Source: Monodelphis domestica
Lineage: Eukaryota > Chordata > Mammalia > Didelphimorphia > Didelphidae
Assembly (NCBI RefSeq): GCF_027887165.1
Contig: NC_077228.1
Location: 209,720,502 to 209,784,501, forward strand
Length of the DNA: 64,000 nucleotides
Reading direction: 5' to 3'
Below are positions 56,001 through 64,000 of this stretch, in pieces (the first letter of the stretch is position 1; the number at the start of each line of letters is the position of its first letter). Below the pieces are notes generated by a model. It had not been told where the DNA came from. It did no database searches and saw only the letters and a list, made by a program, of their open reading frames with translations. The position numbers were made by a program, and so were the translations under genes.

Positions 56001-56814
56001 TTACTACCTCCATGGGATTTGTATTTCAACTTTTGGTTTCAAAATTATGTAACAAGAGTTTTGAGTTGCTTTCCTTAATTTGCTTTTTTTTTTAAATTGG
56101 GATGAGATGGGGAGGTTGAGGTTGGAGAATAAAAGGTAGGTCCCAAGGAATATCTCTTCTTTACTGTGACTGGATCTATGGACTTTTGTCTCTTGAAGCA
56201 ACTTGTTGGTATGTTTCTTCAATGAGATGAGAATATTAAGTAATTTGCTTGACTTGGGGAAATATTATTGAATGCCCTGTTCTGGTTTTCTTCCTACATA
56301 TTGCAAAAAATCCAACTTTATTATTTTTTAAAGCCCTAAAGAGAGAAATCTATTACACTCATTGCCTTGGAAAAAAGTTCAGTATTACCCACAACACATC
56401 ATTCAGTTTTCTTAGGTCACCTTTGGATCTAAAAAGTATTTTCCAATCTGATATGTTCTGGTGAAATCAATAGCTCTGAAGTCTATTGATTTTTTTCTGA
56501 GAAAGGGGTTTGATATTAGGGTCTTTACCTTAAATTCCTAAAATTGGGCAGGGAGTTTATCCTGATTTTTGGGAAATTACATCTGTGATATCTTTGTCTT
56601 GCTTCAGTTTTGACCTAATTTTTTGTTTTTACTTGTCTTAGCGGATGACCATCAGGCTCTCATCTGGGACATCCAGCAAATGCCCCGAGCCATTGAGGAC
56701 CCTATCTTAGCCTACACGGCAGAAGGTGAAATCAACAATGTACAGTGGGCATCAACTCAGCCTGACTGGATAGCCATCTGCTACAACAACTGTCTGGAGA
56801 TACTGAGAGTTTAA
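23381..56814 (+). CDS. DCAF7: DCAF7 (WDR68/HAN11), WD40 scaffold and CUL4-DDB1 substrate-receptor protein, complete
   Basis: Joined exons: 23381-23518, 46010-46168, 47259-47370, 48558-48676, 53585-53794, 54812-54929, 56642-56814. They total 1029 bases, an open frame of 342 codons plus TAA, the normal family length. The product is a WD40 beta-propeller that binds DYRK1A, DYRK1B and HIPK2, links kinases to substrates, and is listed as a DDB1-CUL4 associated factor; it acts in nucleus and cytoplasm. WD-type strands are visible as VWR (97-99), TIWGLE (about 146-151), RMFDLRH (about 202-208) and LIWDIQQ (about 292-298). As far as I can recall the human protein, every residue agrees. The ATG at 23381 lies in gccgccgccATGT, a good Kozak context, inside a CpG island. 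Intron 2 has a GC donor. No damage was seen; this should be a working gene. Confidence 0.97.
24050..24190 (+). repeat. tRNA-derived SINE fragment
   Basis: Head gaggcagcttagcttagtgt and core gggtaagtcacttaatcttt. Confidence 0.55.
25470..25800 (+). mobile_element. L2 LINE fragment, 3' coding region
   Basis: Contains the nucleotide patterns ttgcttgggctagtatgata, ggtctccctgcttccaatct and ctggcattcaagatccttca, typical of the end of the L2 open frame. A broken frame. Confidence 0.65.
25795..26440 (-). mobile_element. L1 3' end fragment
   Basis: Begins with an A/T-rich L1 end, then caagaaatttgatataggtt, and near 26280 the pattern ccattccctcagtttccaat seen in the other L1 copies. It abuts an L2 fragment on the other strand. 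Confidence 0.65.
28055..28170. mobile_element. Mariner-like MITE
   Basis: Imperfect inverted repeats tgtcccaaaaggcttagtgc and ctacactaagacttgggaca flank about 70 bases. Such arms resemble those of mariner-derived miniature elements; no transposase is present. Confidence 0.55.
28225..28375 (+). repeat. tRNA-derived marsupial SINE, head shortened
   Basis: Contains aaggtcctaggttcaaatct, caagtcactaaatccctatt and agaaccaatacatagaaggt. Confidence 0.75.
28400..29420 (-). mobile_element. L2 LINE fragment with decayed reverse-transcriptase sequence, split by a SINE
   Basis: Minus-strand translation shows A-F-D-I-I-D near 28620-28645 and S-F-P-E-Q-L with S-F-K-K-P around 29090-29160, L2 reverse-transcriptase motifs. 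A minus-strand SINE (28801-28994) interrupts it. Confidence 0.6.
28801..28994 (-). repeat. tRNA-derived marsupial SINE inside an L2 copy
   Basis: Tail cccttatcttccattttaga, core gacttgcccagtcacacaac, head ccactgagccacctagctgc. It is younger than the L2 it interrupts. Confidence 0.85.
30305..30490 (-). repeat. SINE with RTE/BovB-type tail and TTG expansion
   Basis: Contains gtctgattctttgtaacccc and ccaactcattttacagatga, with a (TTG)n run at 30355-30381 in place of part of the tail. Confidence 0.65.
30735..32280 (-). mobile_element. L1 LINE, 3' part of ORF2 and 3' UTR, 5'-truncated
   Basis: Minus-strand translation shows the C-terminal ORF2 motifs [16 protein letters not shown] and W-I-N-K-L-W-Y-M with M-E-Y-Y. 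The endonuclease and reverse-transcriptase domains are absent and the frame is broken, so it cannot move by itself. The 3' UTR lies at the left end. Confidence 0.85.
32740..33210. repeat. Unclassified interspersed repeat, copy 1
   Basis: Shares ordered blocks (aaaacagctt/aaacagctc, ggattccataagg/agattccacaagg, gtgtctactagtgactgtta/atgtctactgactatta) with 35640-36140 in the same direction. It may be an old LTR or DNA element. Confidence 0.5.
33215..34610 (-). mobile_element. L1 LINE, 3' part, diverged subfamily
   Basis: Contains the same order of blocks as 30735-32280 (interval with accacaatttgttcagcatt and tccagaatggttgaatcagt), with many substitutions and small gaps. Minus-strand frames give [11 protein letters not shown] and L-N-K-L-W-Y-M. 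Confidence 0.82.
35640..36140. repeat. Unclassified interspersed repeat, copy 2
   Basis: Partner of 32740-33210, in direct orientation about 2.9 kb away. The two copies differ at many positions. Confidence 0.5.
37965..38030. repeat. (GT)n microsatellite
   Basis: 33 uninterrupted GT units in DCAF7 intron 1. Confidence 0.97.
38180..38405. repeat. Unclassified interspersed repeat, copy 2
   Basis: Partner of 14090-14460, lacking the middle segment. Both end in a cagtggggaaa/caatggggaaa block. Confidence 0.6.
38582..38798 (-). repeat. tRNA-derived marsupial SINE with target duplication
   Basis: Full-length minus-strand copy. cacattttattt lies at 38570-38581 and 38799-38810, flanking the element. 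Confidence 0.9.
39488..40103 (+). mobile_element. Candidate solo LTR of an endogenous retrovirus
   Basis: Starts around tgttaagtaac and ends near gtcttgaca, so the ends fit TG...CA. A TATA-like ctatatattt lies near 39695 and an ATTAAA-like signal near 39995, the order expected of an LTR promoter and polyadenylation signal. No clear target duplication and no internal viral genes were seen. Confidence 0.35.
40164..40850. mobile_element. SPIN-like non-autonomous hAT element with perfect target duplication
   Basis: Terminal inverted repeats cagtggttctcaacc and ggttgagaaccgcta match the SPIN hAT ends as I know them; the subterminal gtcgagacccacaggttgag also fits. The 8-mer gtgtagac lies on both sides (40156-40163 and 40851-40858), diagnostic of hAT insertion. 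The 687-bp interior has no transposase; part of it (40400-40700) is GC-rich and of unknown origin. Confidence 0.85.
40880..41450 (-). mobile_element. L2 LINE fragment
   Basis: Shares phrases with other L2 copies read in this direction (gctgttaaaataatccaggg, cagtacttggcaacaattgg, agagctcaggaaagaagtta). Confidence 0.55.
42385..42640 (-). mobile_element. L2-like 3' fragment
   Basis: Contains an old pattern of tacaaaaacaaaagccaaca then gagcttactatcaaatatgt, also seen near 10060, 14560, 18390 and 43790. Confidence 0.45.
42640..43002 (-). mobile_element. L1 3' end fragment with TTG run
   Basis: Includes gctggcaagcaattcagtct and aaaacttgtttccatattgt, ending in (TTG)n at 42978-43000. Confidence 0.7.
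43213..43725. mobile_element. Non-autonomous hAT element with an internal palindrome
   Basis: The right end gtttgggaacccctg is the complement of a typical hAT end; the left subterminal ggccacatgcggccccctga is well kept while the left tip is decayed. No target duplication was found. A 16-bp perfect inverted repeat sits inside at 43387-43402 and 43443-43458. Confidence 0.6.
43765..44262 (-). mobile_element. L2 LINE 3' fragment
   Basis: Begins with gtttatagagcacttgttag and later holds ggaaagctttgaataccaga, both known L2 3' patterns. Confidence 0.5.
46010..46168 (+). CDS. DCAF7: DCAF7 coding exon 2
   Basis: Encodes residues 47-99, starting [16 protein letters not shown] and ending SGDYLRVWR. 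The acceptor is ttttgtatattgcag. The family sequence requires R then V at the junction, which forces the border agg|gcaagt: the intron starts with GC instead of GT. The context AG|GCAAGT is the usual strong consensus for GC donors. Confidence 0.96.
46169..47258 (+). other. DCAF7: DCAF7 intron 2, GC-AG type
   Basis: The intron begins gcaagt and ends ccctgtag. It contains one truncated tRNA SINE on the minus strand (46943-47055) and otherwise AT-rich unique sequence. Confidence 0.9.
46943..47055 (-). repeat. tRNA-derived marsupial SINE, head missing
   Basis: Tail and core only (ttaccttccgccttggagtc to ccagggtcacacagctggg), bounded by T runs on both sides; the tRNA-like head is absent. Confidence 0.8.
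47259..47370 (+). CDS. DCAF7: DCAF7 coding exon 3
   Basis: Encodes residues 100-136 ([19 protein letters not shown] to EVDPYLL) plus the first base of Gly137. The acceptor is actgtcccctgtag and the donor is gtaaga, both normal. It pairs in phase with the next exon. Confidence 0.96.
47780..48235 (-). repeat. SINE split by a hAT insertion
   Basis: The SINE core (gggtcacattgctagtaact) and head start at 47780-47930; the last head bases (caactgcctagctgc) continue at 48215 after the hAT element. Confidence 0.7.
47931..48206. mobile_element. Non-autonomous hAT element nested in a SINE
   Basis: The 276-bp element begins cagtgatggtgaacc and ends aggtcactg. Flanking 8-mers ccctatac (47923-47930) and cactatac (48207-48214) agree at seven of eight bases. 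Confidence 0.75.
48443..48486. repeat. (GAAT)n(GCAT)n microsatellite
   Basis: Seven GAAT units followed by four GCAT units. Confidence 0.95.
48558..48676 (+). CDS. DCAF7: DCAF7 coding exon 4
   Basis: Completes Gly137 and encodes residues 138-176 ([17 protein letters not shown] to IAHDKE), including a propeller blade ending in I-W-G. The acceptor is ggttgtttcag. The donor gtgata lacks the usual G at +5 and is weak; without splicing, the frame continues into intron 4 and stops at 48827-48829. Confidence 0.96.
48845..48998 (+). repeat. tRNA-derived marsupial SINE, head shortened
   Basis: Contains aagaggtcctaggtagaaat, gggcaagtcactgaacccaa and agtattgattctaagacaga. Confidence 0.75.
50050..50200 (-). 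repeat. MIR-like SINE fragment
   Basis: Contains agaagggccttagagatcat and cctcattttatagatgagga with a decayed head. Confidence 0.5.
51663..51905 (+). repeat. tRNA-derived SINE with MIR-like 3' half
   Basis: Head ggcagctaggtggcacagtg and cttgagttcaaatccaaccg are clear; the tail follows cctttctcatctgtgataat. The short phrase aaaagtccatgg lies just before it. Confidence 0.82.
53585..53794 (+). CDS. DCAF7: DCAF7 coding exon 5
   Basis: Encodes residues 177-246 ([16 protein letters not shown] to ATMAMDGME), the longest coding exon, with the blade motif [11 protein letters not shown]. The acceptor is cttatctctgagcag and the donor is gtgagt. It starts and ends in phase 0. Confidence 0.97.
53795..54811 (+). 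other. DCAF7: DCAF7 intron 5
   Basis: GT-AG intron; no repeat family was recognised. A G/A-rich patch at 54460-54650 gives a chance open frame. Confidence 0.88.
54812..54929 (+). CDS. DCAF7: DCAF7 coding exon 6
   Basis: Encodes residues 247-285 ([19 protein letters not shown] to SSCHICTA) plus the first base of Ala286. The acceptor follows a long T-rich tract ending ctttcccacag and the donor is gtaagc. The blade motif N-H-x-x-x-V-N-G-I-A-W is visible. Confidence 0.97.
54930..56641 (+). other. DCAF7: DCAF7 intron 6
   Basis: GT-AG intron with a MIR-like fragment near 55120-55240 and AT-rich unique sequence. Confidence 0.88.
55120..55240 (-). repeat. MIR-like SINE fragment
   Basis: Contains attggaagagacttcaagat and gtcacttgcccaagttcctg. 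Confidence 0.45.
56642..56814 (+). CDS. DCAF7: DCAF7 coding exon 7 with stop codon
   Basis: Starts with two bases completing Ala286 after the acceptor acttgtcttag. Encodes [20 protein letters not shown] through NNCLEILRV and ends with TAA at 56812-56814, the normal family C-terminus. The last blade motif L-I-W-D-I is present. Confidence 0.97.
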
Positions 56815-57072
56815 TGCTATTGGGAGTCCATGCCGAAGAGGCAGGGGCTATGTTTTCTGCCCCATCCCTATCCCCAAAGTAAGAACAAACAATTTTCCAG
56901 TGGCCAGTATGTCTTTTGTTGCTTTGCATCCACTGTTCCCAGAAGCTGCTCTAGGAGTTTCTTGCCAGTCTCCCCGTTGCCTGTGCTGGACTCAGAACAC
57001 AGTGATGTGTGGAGCCTCCTTGGCCTCTGAAGTTGGGTTTCTTATTCTCCCCTATTCTCCCTTGTTTTCTCA

Positions 57073-57113
57073 ATTAAAAATTTCTGTATATTTGTTTGTC
57101 AGCTGTTGTGTTA
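57073..57113 (+). terminator. DCAF7: Candidate proximal polyadenylation site of DCAF7
   Basis: ATTAAA (57073-57078) is followed within about 15-35 bases by a T/G-rich element around 57090-57113. It lies 259 bases after the stop codon. Confidence 0.4.
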
Positions 57114-57842
57114 ATGAGCATTATAAGCACTAGCTGTGTTTGTGTTAATCTACTGCATATATCTGTATCTGTCAGCTGCCTGAGGCAGCAAATCCAGTTC
57201 ACTTGTTAGCTCTTAAATGGAAAGAAAATATCAATTTTGAAGGAGTCTCTCCTTTTGTCATTTGCTGTCTTTAATACATTTCAAGTTTGTATTTTTTTTA
57301 ATCTGTTGACTGAGTTTTTATGAAATGAATTTTCTCTTCCTAATTCTTCCTTTGTTATTGAGTTCTTTCTGTTTCTGCCTTGCCCTGGGCCTTGCAGGGT
57401 CCACAACTGTCCTGGACTGCTTTGAGCTAATGGGTAGCTTCCTTACTTTATTGGGACATTGCCTGAGCTATATGCGTCTGGCCTGAACAAACTTGTTGCT
57501 CTGAAATCTGCTCATTTGTTACACCTTTGTCTTAACTTGGCTCTGCCCAAGCAGGGCATTTCTATTTCCAAGAAAGATTATGTGAAGTTTTATGTTGTAA
57601 ATTGAAGTATTGCCTTCGTGCTCTGTCACCTGGTACCTAAGGAAATAATACTGGGTTCAGCCAGACAGGTTGTCTATCTGGAGCCCATTCTCAAGGCAGT
57701 GGTGTCAAATAGAAATGGGGACCACTAGTCTGTGCATAGGGATCTATGAGGGCTGCCTCTATAGGCCTAGTTTTTAAATGTAATGTTATCTGTGTTTTAT
57801 TATATATTTTGTTAAATATTTCATAATGAATTTTTTAAAAAT

Positions 57843-58030
57843 AAACCCTTACCTTCTGTCTTAGAATCAATACTGAGGTATTGATTCCAAGGCAGAAGAA
57901 TGGTTAAGGATAGGCATTTGGGGTTAAGTAACTTTCCCATGGTCACACAGCTAGGAAATATCTGAGATCAGATTTGAACTCAGGACCTTCTGCCACCAGA
58001 CCTGACTCTTATCCACTGAGCTGTCCTTCC
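57843..58030 (-). repeat. tRNA-derived marsupial SINE in the DCAF7 3' UTR
   Basis: Tail cccttaccttctgtcttaga, core taactttcccatggtcacac and head cttatccactgagctgtcct. Confidence 0.85.
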
Positions 58031-59310
58031 TAATTACATTTTAATCTCATATGGACTCTCTGGGCCACTGGCCAGGTGTTTGATATTTCTGCTCTTAGGA
58101 GAATGTTTTTCAGTAAAACAACAGAAATAAAACAGAAAAGCCAAGTTTGGAGTAGATTTCCAACTTGGAAAATTTCACTGAATTCCACTAGTTATCACAA
58201 TGTTGTTTTCTGCCAGGGTATGTACCCTAAAGCTTTCAATTTTCTCTCATTCAATTAACAAGAATGATCTTACAGTCAGACTTGTTTCTTTTTGTTTGAT
58301 TTAATGTGAAATTTAATGTGGTGTGTTGGCAGCTTTTGAAACTGAATCCTTCAGGAGATGAAGTTTCTTCTTGAGAATGATGTGGTCCTGCACTTTAAAT
58401 CTGTGAACAAGGTCCACTAAAAGGGATACCTAATCAGTTTGTATTCTCCACACTTAAAAGTTCCAACCCACTAAGAAAGTGACGGTTTATAACAATTTTA
58501 GATACCAATGACCTCTTCTATCATGCTGAGCATTTGGGAAGTATTAAGACTAGGCTTCCAGTAATTGAGTTTGTATCATAGAATGAAGATTATATCAGAC
58601 TCTCCTGTTAAATTCATGGGGATGGATTTGTTTACAGTTTTTTGAAAACTTCAGACAATAGTTTGGGGAGTTTCCCACTGACTGCTATCTAGAAATAGTA
58701 GTTACTATTTGTACCTTTGAGATCTTGTCCATTCCTGCTTTTCTGCCATCAGTTGCTTCTGAAAAATTAAACAGCTCACTTTGCTCTAGAGGACACTTGG
58801 ACTCTTGATATGATAGAACTTTTTAATTCACAGGATTTTCTGTATGTGAAATAAAAGACATAGTTCATTTTCTTTCTTTTTTTTTACAGGTAAGCAGAGA
58901 AAGATATTCTTCTGAATTCTAGGTGTTGAACCCAGAACTAAAATAATATTTAATTCCTGAATTTCCACATTTATTCCAGGGTTTCTTTGTATTTAGATCA
59001 ACTGTGAGGTTAGGGTAAATAATTCTTTCTAAAATTTTCTTCACTTGTAATCTAACTTGTAATTTTTTAATGAAGATGAAGTCAGGTATATTTTAAGACT
59101 TTTGAATCCTGACTGATCTTGGCTGCTCTGTGTTTTCCAGCCTTGGAAATAGTCAGTACCTTCCAATGGGCATGTGACTAAAATGGAACTCAGTGTTATA
59201 GGCGACATAGCTGAGGTCTGGATTGATTCCTTATGCTACCTCAATTTATACTTAGAGTTAGCAAGTAATGGTAACTAGAGGCTAAAAGAAACATAGGTTA
59301 AAAATGAATA

Positions 59311-59508
59311 GGGGGCAGCTGGATGGTTCAGTGGATTGAGAGCCAGATCTAGAGACAGGAGGTCCCAGGTTCAAATGTGACCTCAGACATTTCCTAACTA
59401 CGTGACCCTGGGCAAGTCACTTAACCCTCCATTGCCTAGCCCTCAACACTCTTCTGCCTTAGTACCAATACACAGTATTGATTCCAAGATGGAGGGTAAG
59501 TATTTTTA
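59311..59508 (+). repeat. tRNA-derived marsupial SINE with target duplication
   Basis: Near full-length copy starting gggggcagctggatggttca. The 11-mer aaaaatgaata occurs at 59300-59310 and 59509-59519. It lies in the possible long DCAF7 3' UTR. Confidence 0.9.
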
Positions 59509-60664
59509 AAAAATGAATAACAGTGGATATATTTGAGCAAAGGTGGTTAAACTTTTTAAAGCCAAGATTCCTGGAACTCTCATAACTTTTACAGAATTAT
59601 TTTTATTGATATTTTAGGACTCCAAAACCCATTATTTCCTCTAATTCAGAATTTTATTCCGTTTTAGTTGTTCTTCCACTTAACCTTGTTTTCTTCCTAT
59701 CATTGTGACCCATTCCAGGTTCCTTCTTGCCCCAGTGCTCCATCAGTTGGCTGATATATTTGGGAGACTCTTTTAGGCCTTGTAAGCAGGTCTCTTGCAA
59801 GTCTAGTATCTTTTACTTCTTTATGAAAAGATCCTTTTTTTTTTCTATCCCTTCTCTCCTATTCCCAATTTACAAAGTCTTAATTCTTTAACCTTTAATA
59901 GCTTAAATACTCATGAAAACTTTCAGTATACTTTCCATAATAATGAGAACATCTATTGAAATTTTTCCAAATAAGAAAAGTCTAAATGTCTAGATTTCAT
60001 ACCAGGCAAGTTAGGCCTAAGAGCACTATTTAATTTGATTTTTTTTTTTGGCAGTGTGGAAAGTTGCTATTCTCCTAAAAACTTTATCCATAGACTGGAT
60101 AAATTTCTATTAGAGCCTGATGCAGACTAAAAAGTTTTATCACACTACCTGGGCTTCATCTCTATCCCTTTCTTAGATTCTGTGAAGCAGTTCTCATCCA
60201 ATAAATAGATCAAGCCTTTCATTAACAATGGTGATGCTATTTTTGCTGGATGCTGAGCCAGGAACTCACTTCCATACATGTAACCTATTAATTGTTTTCA
60301 AAATGTCTTCTATTAGACTTCCCAAAGAACTTTTGAGAGCAGCCAACACAAAACTACTTGGGAAAAATAAAAGTCATAGATATTATAACTAGGCAGATGG
60401 GTTTGTTCTTTCTGGCCTCCTGAAATCTGCTTTGATTTTGGAATAAGAATTTACAACTTTCATCTGAGGCTGCACCCCACTACACCCCCCTTTGCAAAGA
60501 AGGCAATTCCTAATGGTCTTCTTAGCTGGATCCCTTCAATCTATGTAGTCAGTGACATCCTTAATTATATTTTATCCTTCTCTTTTCCCTCCTAATTCAA
60601 CAAAGTTGGACTTTTCCTTCAGTAGACGATACCTCTGTATACCTATATAACAGAAACCACTGAA

Positions 60665-61000
60665 TTTTTAATTATTTTTTAAAATTATCTATCTAAAAAT
60701 TTTTTTCCATGGTTACGTGATTCATGTTCTCTACCCCCCTTCCCCCCCCCCCAGAGTTGACAAGCAATTGCACTGGGTTATACATGTATATTATTCATTT
60801 TTTGTAATAGAGTGATGTTTTAAAACCAAAACCCCAAATCATACCCATTAAAACAAGTGCTAAATCATATTTTTCTTCTGTGTTTCTACTCCCACAGTTC
60901 TTTCCCTCGATGTAGATAGCATTCTTTCTATTAAGTCCCTCAGAACTTCCTGGATTAAATTACATTTGATTGCCCCACAGTGTTTGTTTATTACACAGAA
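60665..61000 (-). mobile_element. L1 3' end fragment
   Basis: Contains a C-rich tract, gttgacaagcaattgcactg and ctactcccacagttctttcc, matching other L1 ends in the window. Confidence 0.68.
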
Positions 61001-61126
61001 TTTATTTTGTGACATGGTCTAACATTAATTTAGGTCAGTAGGTCTACACCCTTTCATGTCTAGTTTTTTACTGTACTTACCCTAGACTTTATACTCCCCT
61101 ATCAATACATCACAATAAAAAAAAAA

Positions 61127-61150
61127 ACATATATATATATATATATATAT
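61127..61150. repeat. (AT)n microsatellite
   Basis: About eleven AT units following a short A run. Confidence 0.85.
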
Positions 61151-63634
61151 TCTCTCTCTTTTTCTCTCACTAATTACTAGATCTTGAGCTACTGCTAGTA
61201 AAACCTGGAAGTTTTTATAATCTCTAATCTTAGCAGTAAAAATTCTTTTTTCCCCCCTTCTAAACATGCTCTATGAAAAGAATTAGGCCAATGCTTATTC
61301 TTAGGGGAAACAATGAAAAAGACTGGCCTAAGGTATCGGAATAAACAAATTCTTATTAACTTCATTTGACCACACAAGTTGATAGTTGTCACCCAGGAAA
61401 TAATACTGTTAGGTCAATGCTGAAAGTAGTCCTGTTTAAGTTTGACTTGCAGTTGGAGTATTTCACATTCCAGAACACCTGCTATCTTCTCTTGTAAATG
61501 ACTGTTGTCTGAAGTATGTTTCTTCTGGACTGTTATGGTACAGAATGAAGTCTACTCTGGAATGAACTTTTTTTTTTTATGTTCTGGATCACTCACTGGG
61601 CAAAGTTCTCAGGTCTCATCAAAGAAGCAGATAGTAAGTGTCCCTCACGTCCTTGTGTGTTTCTACAAGTTTAGAAATTAGGTAGGGATTCTGATCACTT
61701 TTATCCATTAACTCCTTCAAGCATAGGGTTTTTTCCTGTTTTTTTTTTTTTAGTGTCTTCTCATTTTGGTGTTGTGAATCAATCTAAGCCTTTCTCTGAG
61801 ATGGCCTCTATTTATTTCTTTATTTAAATATCATATCCAGCAAGGTAGTGCTGTCTTGGGAATTTTTTCCATTAAAGCCTTAGCTTTCAGAAGGCTTAGG
61901 AGTGAACCTTGGGAAGGAACAGAATAGTCCTAGAAATTGTAGTGGTGGTTTTAATTATTGCAAGGGGTCTCAGAGTTTTAGACCCCTTATTATCAGGGTA
62001 CATGTATCTATAATTGATAGGAGAGTAATTCAAGAGAAAAAATGTCTAGAGTGGACAAGTTTTCAGTTTTTGGAGCATTTTTAATCCTCTAGATGTCTTG
62101 CTCTGTTAGCAGCTATGAAGGAGAAAGATATTCCACTAGGCTTCTTTGACTCTTGGGAGCCTTGTCTTTGAGAAGATACTGATTTAGAGGTGACATTTAG
62201 TGAGTAAGCAACTCCTTACCTTTCCCCAAACCATGGCTTCCTTCTATTATAAGGAGAAGAGATTGCACATTGTTTCCTGATTTTTCTCTTATTTATTCCT
62301 TTTTACTCCTTCCTCTCTCAACCCTTCTTTGTGTATATAGACACTTTCCTTCTCTAGGATCTTTTATTTTAACTTAAAATTTATATTTCTATATTCCTTG
62401 ATAACTTCTTCCTCGTTTGGGAAGAGAGGAACTAGTAGGTATTGTTGTATTAAGCACACACTGGAGGGACAAGTCTAATGCTGTTGCCCTTTAGTTTTCT
62501 GCCCTGTTATTTTTAAAGTATAACACATGACCTCTTTTTCTAGGGTTGTCTTGTTTGAAGGTCCTTTGAGAAAATTCCACAAAACAGAGCTGATTTGCTC
62601 TGCATTGCCTGTGCAGTAGAGGAGTAGAGTGGGGGATAGAGCATTTAAAGTGGATTTTCCCTGAAAGGAAGCCTGTTTTGAATAGTGGTCTGTTTGAATA
62701 GCCACCTTGCTGGCTAGCTCTTTGACTGTGACCAGTCCAAACTATCTTTCTGCAGTGTGATGATATCCTGTGTTTGGTGAACCTTCCTTATGTGCTCCTT
62801 TTATCTGCTGTGACATTCAATACTGGCTTCAGTCATGGCAACCACAAGGGATAGGATCCAGGATCCTTCCTTGATATGATTTTTAAATAAAGAAACAAAC
62901 AGGTGCCCTCTCAAAGAGAGGCTTAGATTGATGCAGAACACCAGAATGAGAAGCCTCTAAAAAACAAGAGAAAAGCTGTTGTATACAGATGCTAGAATTT
63001 TCTTTGGGAAAACCTGATGAATATGAACTCATGATACATTATTTAAAAAGAACTTTTCTACTTGAATTGCTAGTATATTAAACTTGTTGAACTGAAATTT
63101 TGAATTATTTTAGTCAGGGTGACATTTACTTTTGTTTCTTTGTATTCTCTTCTGCCCTATAACCCTTTTGTCTGAGATAACCCTTTCCATTTTCCCAAAG
63201 TGTAAATTTATAGCATTATTGTACAAACCTCTACACAGAAAATGCAGGTTTCTTGTTCTGTGAAGCAGTCACAAACGGACTTTTCTCTTTTAGTCTAGTA
63301 TGTCTACATACTTTTTTTCATATGCTTATATTTTACAGCTTGAATTATAATGTAGTCTGACCCTGTGGTCAGAAAGCTTGTTTCTCCAATAATGTTCATT
63401 TTTCAGTTCATTTTTTTTTTCTAGAAATTGGTCATATATAGGACTTTGTGATAACCAGTTTTAACAGTTCCACAGTGGAACCTTAGTTTTGAAGGCACCT
63501 TACACTGCAGTGTTATATTTCTAATTTTATAGTTTCCTGCATCTTCAATAGGTTATTCAGATTTCTAACCTTTTTATTCTAAGTTTTAGCCACCTCTGTA
63601 AAAAGTGTAGTATTTTCTGCCTTTCAAACTTTGT

Positions 63635-63670
63635 AATAAAACTTGAACATTTGTAGATTAATTGCATTTC
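63635..63670 (+). terminator. DCAF7: Candidate distal polyadenylation site of DCAF7
   Basis: AATAAA lies at 63635-63640. The downstream T/G-rich element is modest. The site is the last good hexamer in the window. Confidence 0.35.
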
Positions 63671-64000
63671 TTCTTGTGATAAATTCATACCTACATTCAA
63701 GCTCTCTTTCTTGGACACGAGCCATTTCTGTGATTGGAATTCCAAGGAGTGTGCATTGGCTTGTACCTCTATTTGCCTAGTCAAGGTTCCAGGGGATGTT
63801 GGCTTGGGCTCAGGTTCAGAACCTGGCACAGCAGATGTGGGGTGGGGGAGGGTGGGGCTCTCCCTTGGCTTACTCCTCATTCTTTGTTGTAGTCTCCTGC
63901 TATCTGTGCTCCTCTCTCACCCTAGTGCCCCAGATGTTCTCTGCCTACCTTTTAGGTTTTTCTCTTCTTGAAAGTTGTATCACTCTACATCACCTTGTTG
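63661..64000. other. Sequence beyond the candidate distal polyadenylation site
   Basis: No exon, promoter or repeat was recognised. An open frame at 63711-63971 has no family resemblance. On human chromosome 17 the next gene is TACO1; nothing of it is visible here. Confidence 0.5.

Larger units (their letters stand above)
56815..63660 (+). other. DCAF7: DCAF7 3' UTR (probable long form) and downstream sequence
   Basis: No new gene start is seen after the stop codon. A possible short form ends after ATTAAA at 57073 and a long form after AATAAA at 63635. Human DCAF7 also has a 3' UTR of several kilobases, from memory. Within this stretch are two tRNA SINEs (57843-58030 and 59311-59508) and an L1 3' end (60665-61000), so the long 3' UTR, if used, carries transposon sequence. 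Confidence 0.5.

Noticed and set aside
59311-59400. tRNA-like sequence with A and B box regions
   Set aside because: It is the head of a SINE with target duplications; the cloverleaf is not kept well enough for a tRNA gene. The same holds for the other SINE heads.
63711-63971. 86-residue open frame at the right edge, considered as the start of the next gene
   Set aside because: No CpG island or family resemblance; the hydrophobic Leu/Ser-rich end looks like chance.

Overview
The window is vertebrate nuclear DNA, almost certainly from a marsupial. It has widely spaced exons with GT/AG borders, a CpG-rich promoter, and dense insertions. These include tRNA-derived and RTE/BovB-tailed SINEs of the kind common in marsupial genomes, marsupial-type L1 3' ends, old L2, a SPIN-like hAT element and other hAT elements. 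The species cannot be named from the sequence.

Two protein-coding genes are present, both on the + strand. The left one is the 3' part of KCNH6 (ERG2/Kv11.2 potassium channel). Five exons between 5435 and 12942 encode the end of the cyclic-nucleotide-binding homology domain and the variable C-terminal tail. The terminal exon is not settled: a candidate at 13494-13661 carries an ERG-like S-D-P-G ending. The right one is DCAF7 (WDR68/HAN11), complete in seven coding exons from 23381 to 56814. They join without a frame break into 342 residues, the family's length. Its promoter is a CpG island with no TATA box, two GCCAAT boxes and GC boxes; its first intron is about 22.5 kb; its 3' UTR may reach about 63.65 kb. 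The order KCNH6-DCAF7 matches human 17q23.3.

Region by region: 1-5434 is KCNH6 intron with a 658-bp pyrimidine tract. 5435-13700 holds the KCNH6 exons, an AT-rich repeat ladder (7.7-8.5 kb) and SINEs. 13.7-22.9 kb is intergenic with hAT, SINE, L1 and L2 debris. 22.9-23.5 kb is the DCAF7 promoter and exon 1. 23.5-46 kb is intron 1, with three L1 3' ends, L2 copies, a mariner-like MITE, a SPIN-like element with a perfect 8-bp target duplication and a candidate solo LTR. 46-56.8 kb holds DCAF7 exons 2-7. 56.8-64 kb is 3' UTR and downstream sequence.

I found no undescribed multi-gene system. The points most worth a second look are a GC-AG intron in DCAF7 (46169-47258), the SPIN-like insertion at 40164-40850, the divergent KCNH6 C-terminus with its unresolved last exon, the pyrimidine tract, and two pairs of dispersed repeats that I could not classify. 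All gene and repeat names rest on recognition from memory; no database search was run.
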